From Pontibacter qinzhouensis (lineage in GTDB: Bacteria > Bacteroidota > Bacteroidia > Cytophagales > Hymenobacteraceae): a DNA stretch of 64,000 bases. The stretch lies in NCBI RefSeq assembly GCF_008017455.1, contig NZ_VRTY01000004.1, positions 1 through 64,000 on the forward strand. Direction: 5' to 3'. Position 1 is the stretch's first letter, and the number at the start of each line of letters is the position of its first letter. Shown piece after piece: positions 36,532-46,522 of this stretch. Both the position numbers and the translations under genes were made by a program. The notes below the pieces were generated by a model. The model had not been told where the DNA came from. It did not search any database and saw nothing but the letters and a program-made list of their open reading frames with translations.

Positions 36532-38970
36532 ATGGCTAAAATCAGGCATAACAATATGCTCGATACAGTTGACTCTGTACTAAACGTTTCAAAGAAAAAA
36601 GGCATCATTCACCTTCATGCCGAAGACGAAACCCTTAATGGAAAAACCCTCACCTTAAACGGCCGGCAGGTTCTGCACTTTGGAACCTGCGGATATCTGG
36701 GGCTGGAGCACCACCCGGAAATAAAGAAAGGCGCCATAGATGCCATAGAACGCTTTGGCACACAATTCCCGATGTCCAGAACCTACATCTCTAATCCATT
36801 ATACAGAGAATTAGAAAATTTGATACAGGAAATGTACCATGCACCTGTTGTTATTTCTAAAAATTGTACACTTTCTCATCTCACCACCATCCCTAGTATT
36901 ATCAGGCAGACGGACTTGGTTATACTTGACCACCAGGTGCATGCCAGCGTGCAGGAAGCGGTAAAGAAAATGCTGAGCCAGGGTATTACTGTGGAGATGA
37001 TCCGGCACAATAACCTGGAGATGCTGGAAGAACGCATAAAGAAGCAGCGAAGCAAGTTCGACAGAATCTGGTATATGGCTGATGGTGTGTATTCTATGTA
37101 CGGAGATTTTGCACCTATCAAAGAAATGATAGCCTTAGCAGAAAAGTACGAGCAATTGCACTTATACGTAGACGATGCCCATGGCATGAGCTGGGCAGGC
37201 CAACATGGCACCGGTTATGTAATGAGCCAGATGGAAGGCGGACTCTACCGAAAAATGATTCTGACCGCGAACCTTGGCAAAGGCTTTGGGGCCTGCGGAG
37301 GTCTGTCGCTGTTCCCGAACGAAGAATGGTACAACAAGGTCAATAACTTTGGTGGCCCGCTCACGTTTTCGGTTCAGATAGAGCCTGCGACCCTAGGCGC
37401 TGCCCTTGCCTCTGCCAAAATACACATGAGCGATGAACTCGTAGGTTACCAGCAGGAACTACAGGATAAGATTGCCTATTTCAACGAGTTACTAAAGCAG
37501 ACAAACCTGCCGCTTGTACACGAATGCAACAGCCCGATATTCTTTATCGGCACCGGCACCATGGACATGGGCAACCACCTGGTACAGCAATTGCTAAACG
37601 ATGGCATTTACGTTAACCTTGCTACTTTTCCAGCTGTACCCGCCAAAAACATCGGCATCCGGATTACCATATCGCGGAGCAACTCTTACGAAGACATAGC
37701 TGAGCTGGTGGCAAAGCTACAGTTGCATTTTAACGAAGCACTGGCTGAAACAAACCAGACGGTAGACAAAATAAGGAAGGCTTTTAAAATGGCCCCGCTG
37801 CCGGAAAGCCAATCGCAGGTGAAACTCGTATCGGATGGCACTTTACGCTTAAAAAGCTACAACTCCATAACCGAACTCAATGAAGCCACCTGGAACACCT
37901 ATCTGGGTAAAAATGCCTTGTTCGATTGGGCTGGACTTAAATTTTTAGAGAATTCCTTTACTGGCAATCATCAAAAAGAAAACAACTGGGATTTCAGGTA
38001 TTATGTAGTTGAGGGTCCGGAAGGCAATATCGTGCTCATGACCTTTGTAGTAATCGCGCTCCAGAAAGACGACATGTTCTCGGAAGCATCTATATCGAAA
38101 GCCATGGAAGAAGAGCGGTTGCTGAACCCCTATTACCTCACCTCCACCGGTATATTAATGGGCTCTCAGTTCACCGAAGGCAACCACATGTACCTCGACC
38201 GGCAAAGTCCTTACTGGAAAAGTGCACTGAAGGCACTGATAGCTGAACTGTATCAGGAACAGGAAAAGACAAACGCCAGTAACATTCTGCTTCGGGATTT
38301 AAATGCAACCGACCCCGAAATGGACGAGTTTATGGTAGAGCACGACTTCGTTAAAATTGACCTGCCGGAATCTTGTGTTGTTGAAAATCTGGACTGGAAA
38401 TCGGAACAGGAGTTCCTAAGCACACTTTCCAGGAAAAACCGGAAAAACTTTGTGCAGAAGGTTAAGCGGAACGAACCTTTTTATACCGTTGAAATCAAAA
38501 GTAAGCTCACGCCGGAGGAGCTTGCCTATACAATTGAGCTCTATAAAAATGTAAAAAACAATAACTTTGGCATCAATAACTTTGTTTACCCTGCAAATGT
38601 GTTCCAGCAGATGAACGAAGACAGTGCCTGGGAATTTGTAGTGCTATATTTAAAAGAGGAAATCACAGACAACAGACTACCTGTTTCTGTTTGCATGTGC
38701 CACCTCAACCACGACCAAATTTACAGCCCTGCCCTAATTGGTATGGATTACGCCTACCTGCTGGAGTACGGTGTTTACAGGCAGACCCTGTGGCAGGTAG
38801 TAAAACGAGCCAATGCACTTGAGTGTAGAAAAATTAATTTTGGCATCTCAGCTTCCATCGAAAAGAAGAAGTTTGGAGCCAAACTTTATCCAAAAGTAGG
38901 GTACTACCAAGCCAAAGATAATTTTACAATGGAAATGATGCAGGCCACCATTGCCATTGAACAAGAATAA
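36532..38970 (+). CDS. Alpha-oxoamine synthase / GNAT-type acyltransferase fusion
   Basis: The 812-residue protein joins two enzymes. Residues about 1-410 are a PLP-dependent alpha-oxoamine synthase (relatives: serine palmitoyltransferase, AONS, KBL). YVDDAHGMSWAGQHGTG holds the PLP-binding Asp/His (about 212-228), and the catalytic Lys is at about 250 in TANLGKGFGACGG. Residues about 430-805 look like a GNAT/FemAB-type acyltransferase region (RKNRKNFVQKVKRNEPFYTV, ECRKINFGISASIEKKKFGA). An oxoamine synthase condenses an amino acid with an acyl-CoA, and an attached acyltransferase could then N-acylate the product. This suggests synthesis of a sphingolipid- or sulfonolipid-like molecule, which is inference. 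It is a monocistronic gene; an inverted repeat follows it. Confidence 0.85.
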   Translation: MAKIRHNNMLDTVDSVLNVSKKKGIIHLHAEDETLNGKTLTLNGRQVLHFGTCGYLGLEHHPEIKKGAIDAIERFGTQFPMSRTYISNPLYRELENLIQEMYHAPVVISKNCTLSHLTTIPSIIRQTDLVILDHQVHASVQEAVKKMLSQGITVEMIRHNNLEMLEERIKKQRSKFDRIWYMADGVYSMYGDFAPIKEMIALAEKYEQLHLYVDDAHGMSWAGQHGTGYVMSQMEGGLYRKMILTANLGKGFGACGGLSLFPNEEWYNKVNNFGGPLTFSVQIEPATLGAALASAKIHMSDELVGYQQELQDKIAYFNELLKQTNLPLVHECNSPIFFIGTGTMDMGNHLVQQLLNDGIYVNLATFPAVPAKNIGIRITISRSNSYEDIAELVAKLQLHFNEALAETNQTVDKIRKAFKMAPLPESQSQVKLVSDGTLRLKSYNSITELNEATWNTYLGKNALFDWAGLKFLENSFTGNHQKENNWDFRYYVVEGPEGNIVLMTFVVIALQKDDMFSEASISKAMEEERLLNPYYLTSTGILMGSQFTEGNHMYLDRQSPYWKSALKALIAELYQEQEKTNASNILLRDLNATDPEMDEFMVEHDFVKIDLPESCVVENLDWKSEQEFLSTLSRKNRKNFVQKVKRNEPFYTVEIKSKLTPEELAYTIELYKNVKNNNFGINNFVYPANVFQQMNEDSAWEFVVLYLKEEITDNRLPVSVCMCHLNHDQIYSPALIGMDYAYLLEYGVYRQTLWQVVKRANALECRKINFGISASIEKKKFGAKLYPKVGYYQAKDNFTMEMMQATIAIEQE

Positions 38971-39016
38971 CCACCTGTTTAGGTTGGCGTAAGTTAAGGC
39001 AAATTAAACACCAGTT

Positions 39017-39077
39017 CCGCTACTGAAATTTTCAGCATCTAATTAGTTTATTTAGAGCCCGAAAATTTCAGTAGCGG
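39017..39077. terminator. Inverted repeat downstream of the synthase fusion gene
   Basis: A perfect 17-bp stem pairs CCGCTACTGAAATTTTC (39017-39033) with GAAAATTTCAGTAGCGG (39061-39077) across a 27-nt loop. No T-run follows directly, so termination is likely but not certain. Confidence 0.6.
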
Positions 39078-39177
39078 ACCGGCTTTAAGTATTTGCCAAT
39101 TTATTTGAAACTGTGTAACAGATAAATTTACATCTGATTTTTTAATGCACTTCACGAACAGTATTCTAATTATTTAA

Positions 39178-40866
39178 GTGAAAGTTCTGAAAGAAAGAAT
39201 AGAAGATATAATCTCGCTCATTGCAGAAGTAGCCAACGGAAACTTCGATTACCAGATAGAGGCGACTGAAACTGGTGATGAACTGGATGCCATTATTTCT
39301 GGGATAAGCATGCTGGGTCAGGAGCTGAAGAGCTCTACAGTTTCCCGCGACTTTATGCAAAGCATATACCAGGGTGTGGTGGACATGTTAGTTATATTAA
39401 ACCCGGATCTTACGGTACGCGCTGTAAACGAGGCCTTCGAGGAACTGCTGGACCTAAAGGAGGAAGAAGTGGCGGGCCAGCAATTAGCAGATTTGGTACA
39501 CCCTAACGATGCCCTTAGGTTACAGGCTGCCTACACCAAGTTTAAGGCAGAAGGCAAATGCCTGAACGTGGAATTGCTGCTGCAGCCCCGACACCGCCAA
39601 AACCCTTTGCCAGTTTCCTGCTCTTTTTCTTATCTAAAGAACAGCCAGAAGGAAATTGATGGCATCCTGATAATTGCCAAAGACATAACCGAAATTAAAC
39701 GAACGGAGCAGGAACTGAAAGAAGCCAAGAACAAAGCCGAAGCAGCGAACGAGGCCAAAAGCAATTTCCTGTCCAGCATGAGTCACGAGATCAGGACGCC
39801 ACTGAATGGGATAATGGGCTTTACCGACCTGCTCATGCAAACCGACCTGAACAAGTCTCAGAAACAGTACCTGAACCTGATAAAAACCTCCGGCTCCACC
39901 CTCACCAAGCTCCTCAGCGACATACTGGACCTGCACCGGATAGAGCAGGACAAAATATCGTTGGAGCTGATACCTTTCGACTTAAGAACTACTGCTTCAG
40001 CCAACCTGGAGCCCTACAAACACCTGGCGCAAGCTAAGAAAGTAGCTTTTAGCTACACATTTGATGAAGCCATTCCGGAAATCGTTATCGGAGATCCAAA
40101 CCGCATAAACCAGGTTCTCATAAACCTGGTGAGCAACGCCATAAAATTTACCGAAAACGGAGCCATTACCATTCATCACCGGGTAGATAAAATTGACCAG
40201 GAGAACCTGTTGCTCACCTGCACGGTAACCGATACCGGCGTAGGCATTCCGGCTGCCAAACAAGCTATAATTTTCGATTCCTTTACGCAGTCAGACCAAT
40301 CTACCTCGCGCCGTTACGGTGGTTTCGGACTCGGACTGACCATCAGTAAAAAGCTTGTTGCTATTCTGGATGGTGAGTTAGGAGTTGTTAGTCCACCGCC
40401 GGGGAAGCAGCAGGGCTCTTCTTTCTGGTTTACTGTGAAACTACAAGCAGCCAACAATCAGCCTGAAGATACTTCCGCTGACCTGGTGGAGCTGGACTTT
40501 AGACTAGAGAAGGAAAAGAAGATATTGGTGGTTGACGATAATGAAATAAATATCTTCCTGATGCAGGATATTCTGGAAAATTTTGGTGCTACCGTCACCA
40601 CGGCCCTAAGTGGCGAAGAAGCCATTACATTAGCGCATGACACACCCTTCGATATCATATTTATGGATATACAAATGCCGGATATTGATGGATTGGAAGC
40701 CACAGCCGAACTCCGGAAAGCAGGTTTTACAGGAACCATTATTGCCTTTTCGGCCAACGCTTATAAAGATGATATTTACAAAAGCCTGGCCGCCGGCATG
40801 AATGACCACCTCTGCAAACCATTCACCCAGGAAGATCTGATTGCCCTGTTAACCAAATGGGGCTGA
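39178..40866 (+). CDS. Hybrid histidine kinase with PAS, HisKA, HATPase and receiver domains
   Basis: The 562-residue protein is a soluble hybrid sensor kinase. A HAMP-like helix region (about 1-50) is followed by a PAS domain (about 58-175), HisKA with the phospho-acceptor His in SSMSHEIRTPLNGIMGFTDL (H at about 203), an HATPase domain with the N box NQVLINLVSNAIKFTENGAI and G boxes DTGVGIP and GGFGLGLTISKKL, and a receiver domain with the acceptor Asp in IIFMDIQMPDIDG. There is no membrane helix, so it senses a cytosolic signal or works with a partner. The start is GTG at 39178, after a long hairpin. No DNA-binding output lies beside it. Confidence 0.92.
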   Translation: MKVLKERIEDIISLIAEVANGNFDYQIEATETGDELDAIISGISMLGQELKSSTVSRDFMQSIYQGVVDMLVILNPDLTVRAVNEAFEELLDLKEEEVAGQQLADLVHPNDALRLQAAYTKFKAEGKCLNVELLLQPRHRQNPLPVSCSFSYLKNSQKEIDGILIIAKDITEIKRTEQELKEAKNKAEAANEAKSNFLSSMSHEIRTPLNGIMGFTDLLMQTDLNKSQKQYLNLIKTSGSTLTKLLSDILDLHRIEQDKISLELIPFDLRTTASANLEPYKHLAQAKKVAFSYTFDEAIPEIVIGDPNRINQVLINLVSNAIKFTENGAITIHHRVDKIDQENLLLTCTVTDTGVGIPAAKQAIIFDSFTQSDQSTSRRYGGFGLGLTISKKLVAILDGELGVVSPPPGKQQGSSFWFTVKLQAANNQPEDTSADLVELDFRLEKEKKILVVDDNEINIFLMQDILENFGATVTTALSGEEAITLAHDTPFDIIFMDIQMPDIDGLEATAELRKAGFTGTIIAFSANAYKDDIYKSLAAGMNDHLCKPFTQEDLIALLTKWG

Positions 40867-40884
40867 TCCTGTTTCTACAAAACG

Positions 40885-40937
40885 ACTCAAACCAGCAGCG
40901 GCCACTCAACTGAAGAGTGGCCGCTGCTGGTTTGAGT
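40885..40937. terminator. Long perfect hairpin between convergent kinase and galT genes
   Basis: A perfect 23-bp stem (40885-40907 with 40915-40937) encloses a 7-nt loop, AACTGAA. The arms include CAGCAGCGGCCACTC and its complement. No T-run follows, but it lies exactly between two convergent genes and probably serves both. Confidence 0.8.
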
Positions 40938-40953
40938 ACAGAAACTTGGAGGT

Positions 40954-41979
40954 TTAAACCAGATTTCTTAATCTGTCTGCACTGGCTTCCGGGGTAATAT
41001 CGCGTTGCGGATCACCTAACATTTCGTAGCCTACCATAAATTTTTTAACGGAGGCAGACCGCAGCAGTGGCGGGTAAAAGTGCATGTGGAAATGCCAGCC
41101 TGTATGAGCCTGCCCATCCGTTGGGCTTTGATGTATACCAGCCGAATAAGGGAAAGAAATATTAAATACTCTGTCGTAGGCCATCGTCAACTTTTTAATG
41201 GCATCGGCAAAAGCATCTTTCTCGTTACTGTCCATCTGCGCGATGTGCTGAAAATGGCGCTTGCTGATGATGATAGTCTCGAAAGGCCAAACAGCCCAGA
41301 ATGGTACCAAAACTGCAAAATGCTCATTCTGATATACCACACGTTGCTTCTCCTCCAGTTCCAGCTGCACATAATCGAATAGTAAGCTCCGCCCATGCTC
41401 CTGAAAGTAAGCCTCCTGCTGCACCGTTTCTTTTGCCGGCTCACCTGGCACCGAACTCTGTGCCCAGATCTGGCCATGCGGGTGCGGATTACTACAGCCC
41501 ATTACCTGGCCTTTGTTTTCGAAAATCTGCACGTAATTAATAAAGTCGAGTTTGCCAAGCTCCAGGTACTGCTCCTCCCACAGATCCACTACCTTTCGGA
41601 TGTCAGCTACCTCCATATCGGGGAGGGTAAGGTCGTGGCGCGGCGAAAAACAGATAACCTTGCTAATGCCCCGTTCACTTTCTGCCTGCAGCAAACCTCC
41701 TTTAGAAAATGAGCCAGCTGGCGTATCGGCTTGCAAGGCTCCAAAATCGTTTTGAAAAATAAATGTTGCCTCGTAGGCCGGGTTCTGCTCACCGTTAACG
41801 CGCGTGTTGCCGGGGCACAGGTAGCAGGTGGGGTCGTATGCCGGTCTGGCCTCTTTCTCTACAGCCTCCTGCTGCCCTTGCCAGGGCCTTTTTGCCCGGT
41901 GCGGCGATACCAGCACCCATTCTCCTTTTAAAGGGTTGTAGCGCCGGTGTGGGTGCTCTTCTAAATCAAATGCACTCAT
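40954..41979 (-). CDS. galT: Galactose-1-phosphate uridylyltransferase
   Basis: GalT exchanges UMP between UDP-glucose and galactose 1-phosphate in the Leloir pathway. In the 341 residues the active-site His-Pro-His is seen in [15 protein letters not shown] (about 153-167), with the N-terminal [20 protein letters not shown], a metal-site Cys pair in [15 protein letters not shown], and the C-terminal [20 protein letters not shown]. It is the last gene of the galM-galK-galT group: 69 bp after galK, ending at a perfect hairpin. Confidence 0.96.
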   Translation of the reverse strand: MSAFDLEEHPHRRYNPLKGEWVLVSPHRAKRPWQGQQEAVEKEARPAYDPTCYLCPGNTRVNGEQNPAYEATFIFQNDFGALQADTPAGSFSKGGLLQAESERGISKVICFSPRHDLTLPDMEVADIRKVVDLWEEQYLELGKLDFINYVQIFENKGQVMGCSNPHPHGQIWAQSSVPGEPAKETVQQEAYFQEHGRSLLFDYVQLELEEKQRVVYQNEHFAVLVPFWAVWPFETIIISKRHFQHIAQMDSNEKDAFADAIKKLTMAYDRVFNISFPYSAGIHQSPTDGQAHTGWHFHMHFYPPLLRSASVKKFMVGYEMLGDPQRDITPEASADRLRNLV

Positions 41980-42048
41980 ATAGTTATATTATTTATTGCC
42001 GCCTCTAAGCGACATACGTTCAGAAAATCAGGTAAAATAGCAACGCAG

Positions 42049-43197
42049 TTAAGAGATCTGGCTGCTGCCATCCACAATCTGGGCTACATATACTTTAGGT
42101 TCCCGCCCGAAATGTTCCTGGTAAGCCGTACTTGCCTGCTGGGTATACTCCTCTATTTTATTGGCGTGCACAATATTAATGGTGCAACCGCCAAAGCCAC
42201 CGCCCATCATGCGGGCTCCCAGAACAGCTTGGTTCTTGCGCGCCTGCTCTACCAGAAAATCAAGTTCGGGGCAACTTACCTCGTACTGGTGCTGCAAACC
42301 TTCGTGCGAGGCGTACATTTTTTCACCGAAGCCTTTCAGATTGCCCTGCGCCAGGTCCTGGCAAGCTTCTAATACTCTGTTATTCTCCTGCACCACATAC
42401 AGGCAACGTTTATAAGTAACCGGTTCAAATTCCTGCTCATGCTTCTCCAGCATCTCCACCGTTACGTCGCGGAGGCTGTTAACCTGGGGGTAGTGCTGCC
42501 GGAGCAAAGCTACGCCTGCCTCACATTCCTGCCGGCGGGTGTTGTATTCCGATGAGGCTAGCGAGTGCTTTACCTGCGTGTCGAGCAACACAATGCGGTA
42601 TTCGTCCAGGTCAGAGGTAAAGTATTCGTATTCCAATGAGCGACAATCCAGCTTCACGACATGCCCGCTTTTGCCGAACATGCTGGCGAACTGGTCCATG
42701 ATACCGCACATAACGCCAGCATATTCATGCTCGGCTTTCTGCGCCATCTTTACCAGATCAAATTTTTCTACTCCTAACCCATAGATCTGGTTTAACGCAA
42801 ACGCCAAGCCACACTCTACTGCCGCCGAAGAAGACAAGCCTGCTCCGATAGGAATATTGCCGCCAAACACCAGGTCGAAACCGGGAATGTGGTGACCAGC
42901 CTTCTGAAACTGCGCTACTACGCCCAGCAGGTAATTAGCCCAACCCAGCTGGCTTGGCTGCACCTCCGTCAGGTCGAAGGTGGCACTTTCGTCCATATCG
43001 TAGGAGTAGGCCCGGAAGGCTTGGGTGCCGTTGGGCGCTACCGCAAAGTAAATCTCTTTGTTGATGGCAGCCGGCAGTACAAAGCCTTCGTTATAATCGG
43101 TGTGCTCGCCTATCAGGTTTACGCGGCCCGGAGACCGGAACAATAAAGGCTCCTGCTGATACAGTGAAAAAAATTTGTCTTTAATTTGATCTATCAT
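42049..43197 (-). CDS. galK: Galactokinase
   Basis: GalK phosphorylates alpha-D-galactose with ATP, the entry to the Leloir pathway. The 382-residue GHMP kinase carries the galactokinase signature GRVNLIGEHTDYNEGFVLPA (about 24-43), the ATP loop IPIGAGLSSSAAVECGLAFA (about 115-134) and the C-terminal motif GARMMGGGFGGCTINIV. The catalytic Asp lies in CGIMDQFASMFGKSG. It is 69 bp upstream of galT. The 287-bp gap to galM upstream holds a dispersed element. Confidence 0.97.
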   Translation of the reverse strand: MIDQIKDKFFSLYQQEPLLFRSPGRVNLIGEHTDYNEGFVLPAAINKEIYFAVAPNGTQAFRAYSYDMDESATFDLTEVQPSQLGWANYLLGVVAQFQKAGHHIPGFDLVFGGNIPIGAGLSSSAAVECGLAFALNQIYGLGVEKFDLVKMAQKAEHEYAGVMCGIMDQFASMFGKSGHVVKLDCRSLEYEYFTSDLDEYRIVLLDTQVKHSLASSEYNTRRQECEAGVALLRQHYPQVNSLRDVTVEMLEKHEQEFEPVTYKRCLYVVQENNRVLEACQDLAQGNLKGFGEKMYASHEGLQHQYEVSCPELDFLVEQARKNQAVLGARMMGGGFGGCTINIVHANKIEEYTQQASTAYQEHFGREPKVYVAQIVDGSSQIS

Positions 43198-43270
43198 ATT
43201 GGTTGCTTTGAGAGCTGCCCGTTTTGCATTCGTTATAAATATACTTTTCAGGTTATGTATGGAGCCAGAC

Positions 43271-43327
43271 CAATTCTGCTAATGAAATTGGCCTTCCAAC
43301 GGAAATTTCACTATTTTTTGTCAAGGG
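43271..43327 (-). repeat. 57-nt dispersed element, copy 12, inside the gal gene group
   Basis: On the minus strand it starts CCCTTGACAAAAAATAG, has the core TCCGTTGGAAGGCC, and ends ATTTCATTAGCAGAATTG. It lies between galM and galK and accounts for part of an unusually wide gap. Confidence 0.82.
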
Positions 43328-43484
43328 TACAGCCTGTAAATATCGGCAAGCCTTAAGCCCTTTAACGCTAAAGCGGCTATTTAAGAGGTTAGGTACACGA
43401 CACATGCCGGTGAGAGTTTGCGGCATGGGCTGGCACATTATGTTCATAAAAGCGATACACTTTTGTTATGCACCCACCTACTGC

Positions 43485-44534
43485 TTAAGCACCTTTTTTT
43501 ACCGAAAATTTGTAAATGGTAGTGTGGTCATAGGTTTCGCCAGGTTGCAGAATAGCCGACGGAAACTCTTCGTGATTTGGAGCATCGGGGAAGTGCTGTG
43601 TTTCGAGGCAAAGCGCACACTGCTTAACAAATACTTTTCCGTGCTTGTCTTTTACGCTGCCATCGAGTGCATTGCCTGTATAAAACTGCACGCCGGGCAT
43701 GGTTGTAAATACTTCCATAAACCGCTTGCTTTCCGGGTCCAGTACTGAGGCCACGTATTTAATTGATCCATCGGCTTGTGGTACAATATAGTTGTGGTCG
43801 TAACCGCCAGGAACCTGCGCAATTCGCTCCCCTATCACATGCTGCTCCCTGAAGTCCATAGGAGTTCCTTCAACCTGCTGTACCTCACCGGTTGGCACTT
43901 GTGTATCATCCACGAGCGTATAGGCATCAGAAGCGATCTGCACCACATGGTCCAGAATCAACTCCGATTTGCCTGCGGTCAGGTTGAAGTAACTATGGTT
44001 GGTCAGGTTAACAGGCGTAGCTTTATCAGTTGTAGCCTGGTATCGTATGGTCAGTTCGTTATCGTCGGTCAGGCTGTAAGTAATGGTCGTTTCCAGATTG
44101 CCCGGATACCCTTCTTCGCCATCAGGGCTTGTATAGGTCAGCTTCAGGCCATTCAGGGCGGGCAGTTCTTCGGCCTGCCACACTTTTTTATCGAACCCAG
44201 ATAAGCCGCCGTGTATGTGGTTTGGAGCTTTGTTAGCGGCCAGTTCGTACTCCTGACCGTTAATAGAAAACCTGGCATTTTTAATGCGGTTGGCGAAACG
44301 CCCCACTACAGAGCCAAAGTAAGGCTGCTTCTGCAGGTATCCTTCCAGGTCCTCAAAACCCAGGGCTACCTCTCCTGCCTCACCGTTTTTATCGGGGGTA
44401 ACAATGGAGGTAATTATGGCGCCATAGTTTGTAATTTTCACTACCATACCTGCGGCGTTGGTTAACCTATAGAGGCTAACCTCCTGCCCACCAGGCAAGG
44501 TGCCAAAAGGCTCTTTTTTAATATCTGCTCTCAT
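43485..44534 (-). CDS. galM: Aldose 1-epimerase (mutarotase)
   Basis: GalM interconverts the alpha and beta anomers of galactose ahead of galactokinase. The 349-residue protein has VTPDKNGEAGEVALGFEDLE and GSVVGRFANRIKNARFSING near the N-terminus, the catalytic His in NHIHGGLSGFDKKVW and in NLTNHSYFNLTAG, and the general-base Glu/Gln region MPGVQFYTGNALDG. No signal peptide is seen, so it acts in the cytosol. It is the first gene of the gal group. A LacI-type operator-like site lies about 130 bp upstream (44662-44677). Confidence 0.95.
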   Translation of the reverse strand: MRADIKKEPFGTLPGGQEVSLYRLTNAAGMVVKITNYGAIITSIVTPDKNGEAGEVALGFEDLEGYLQKQPYFGSVVGRFANRIKNARFSINGQEYELAANKAPNHIHGGLSGFDKKVWQAEELPALNGLKLTYTSPDGEEGYPGNLETTITYSLTDDNELTIRYQATTDKATPVNLTNHSYFNLTAGKSELILDHVVQIASDAYTLVDDTQVPTGEVQQVEGTPMDFREQHVIGERIAQVPGGYDHNYIVPQADGSIKYVASVLDPESKRFMEVFTTMPGVQFYTGNALDGSVKDKHGKVFVKQCALCLETQHFPDAPNHEEFPSAILQPGETYDHTTIYKFSVKKGA

Positions 44535-45194
44535 GAATGTTCGTTATCGGAATTTCGGAAAAGTTGTTTTTCTACTGTTCGAAACAACTAATTAAGTTAG
44601 TTCTGCTATAACTCCCAAATCATGCAGACAATAATTAACGTATCTATATTATTATTTATAAATACCAACGTTTGCATAAGCGCTTTGTGCTATTCTTCGG
44701 TTCAGTACATGTTGCTCCGATTGCTCCTTCAGTCTGACATTTGCCAGCACAAGATTTGTTTTAGAACAGAAAGTATGTGAGCACCTGCTGCTGCTCTTTT
44801 AAAAAATAAATTTTCTTCGGAGCAGGTATACACAGCAACTGAGTAAAATTACGCTGCTCCGAAACGGCTTAACCAAAACTGCATTTCATAAGTTATTTGT
44901 AATGAATAATTTAATAGTAACTAAACTAAAAATAGAGCCTCTGCTGAACATTAAGTAAAATTGCTTGTTTTTGAAAGGAGAAAATAAAATTTGACCTGCG
45001 TTTTTTGAAGGCTAAAATAGAAAAACCTTACTTGCTGGCCCTTGCAGCCCTAAATTTTGGAGGCACTTCTGCAGCAGATGGATGGCATGTATATATTTTA
45101 CCAGATAAATACCGGGTTAATTTCATTTTATGACATTTTTACATAATTTCGCTCTTACTAGAGATTCAACCACGGACAAATAAAAAACTCACTC
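44535..45194. other. Divergent intergenic region, galM and gltA
   Basis: It holds the operator-like site at 44662-44677 and a short inverted repeat AACTAA...TTAGTT near 44,587. It is A+T-rich, especially at 44,620-44,660 and 44,880-44,960. No exact TAnnTTTG box was found for gltA. Confidence 0.5.
44662..44677. promoter_or_regulatory. LacI-type operator-like site upstream of galM
   Basis: ATACCAACGTTTGCAT shares the CCAACGTT centre and the GCATAA flank with the perfect 30-bp palindrome upstream of xylB. It is an imperfect dyad about 130 bp before the galM start. Binding by the same regulator is inference. Confidence 0.5.
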
Positions 45195-46481
45195 ATGTCA
45201 GATTTCGCTGAACTAATACTTGAAGGTAAATCCTACAAGCTACCGGTAGTAGTAGGTACTGAAGATGAAAAAGCAATCGATATTTCTTCTTTAAGAGCAG
45301 AATCAGGATATGTTACCCTCGATTCGGGCTATAAGAATACAGGTGCCACCACCAGTGCCATCACTTTCCTGGATGGTGAGGAAGGTATCCTCAGCTACAG
45401 AGGTTATCCGATCGAGGAGCTGGCAGAAAAATCAAGCTTTATAGAGGTTTCCTATTTATTGATTTACGGAGCACTTCCTACCACAGAAGAGCTTGCTGCT
45501 TTCAGTAACAGAATTAAGCGCCATACCCTGGTGAACGAAGATATGCGTAAGATTTTAGACGGTTTCCCGTCTGCGGCTCACCCGATGGGTATCCTGTCTG
45601 CGCTTGTAAGCTCACTTACTGCTTTCTATCCGGAGTCGCTAAAATCGAACCAGACAAAAGATGAGATGGACCTGTCCATTATCCGCCTGATGGCCAAACT
45701 CTCCACCATCGCTGCCTGGTCTTACAAGAACTCTGTTGGGCACCGGGTTAACTATCCTAAAAACAGCCTCGACTATTGCTCCAATTTCCTGCACATGATG
45801 TTTTCGTACCAAACCGAAGACTATGAGGTAAATCCGGTGGTGGTTGATGCACTGAACAAACTGCTTATCCTGCACGCCGACCATGAGCAGAACTGCTCTA
45901 CTTCTACAGTGCGTTTGGTTGGTTCGGCACACGCCAGCCTATACTCTTCTGTTTCGGCAGGTATTAGCGCACTCTGGGGCCCGCTGCATGGTGGCGCCAA
46001 CCAGGCCGTTATCGAGATGCTGGAGCAGATTAAAGCAGACGGTGGCGACTCGCAGAAGTTTATTGCCAAAGCAAAAGACAAAAACGATCCTTTCCGTTTA
46101 ATGGGTTTCGGACACAGAGTATACAAAAACTTTGACCCTCGTGCCAAGATCATTAAAAAGACGGCCGATGATGTGCTCTCCGCGCTTGGCATTAAAGACC
46201 CGATCCTGAATATTGCCAAAGAACTGGAGCAGGCTGCTCTTACGGACTCTTATTTTATAGAGCGCAAACTTTACCCGAACGTAGACTTCTATTCCGGCAT
46301 TATCTACCGTGCACTTGGCATTCCTACTGAGATGTTTACTGTGATGTTCGCCTTAGGCCGCCTGCCAGGATGGATCGCTCAATGGAAAGAGATGCGTGAG
46401 CAGAAAGAGCCAATCGGCCGTCCGCGCCAGATTTATGTTGGCGAAAACACCCGCACTTACGTTCCGATAGAGGAAAGATAG
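45195..46481 (+). CDS. gltA: Citrate synthase
   Basis: GltA condenses acetyl-CoA and oxaloacetate to citrate, the entry to the TCA cycle. The 428-residue length fits the hexameric type II enzyme of Gram-negative bacteria. Catalytic residues are seen: His in GPLHGGANQAVIEML (about 269), His in LMGFGHRVYKNFDPRAKI (about 310), Asp in LYPNVDFYSGIIYRALGIP (about 365), with the C-terminal RLPGWIAQWKEM and RPRQIYVG. It is monocistronic, with 660 bp upstream and a terminator downstream. Confidence 0.97.
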   Translation: MSDFAELILEGKSYKLPVVVGTEDEKAIDISSLRAESGYVTLDSGYKNTGATTSAITFLDGEEGILSYRGYPIEELAEKSSFIEVSYLLIYGALPTTEELAAFSNRIKRHTLVNEDMRKILDGFPSAAHPMGILSALVSSLTAFYPESLKSNQTKDEMDLSIIRLMAKLSTIAAWSYKNSVGHRVNYPKNSLDYCSNFLHMMFSYQTEDYEVNPVVVDALNKLLILHADHEQNCSTSTVRLVGSAHASLYSSVSAGISALWGPLHGGANQAVIEMLEQIKADGGDSQKFIAKAKDKNDPFRLMGFGHRVYKNFDPRAKIIKKTADDVLSALGIKDPILNIAKELEQAALTDSYFIERKLYPNVDFYSGIIYRALGIPTEMFTVMFALGRLPGWIAQWKEMREQKEPIGRPRQIYVGENTRTYVPIEER

Positions 46482-46522
46482 TATCTCCTGAATTACTCGC
46501 CTTACAGCGATTTTATAATAAC

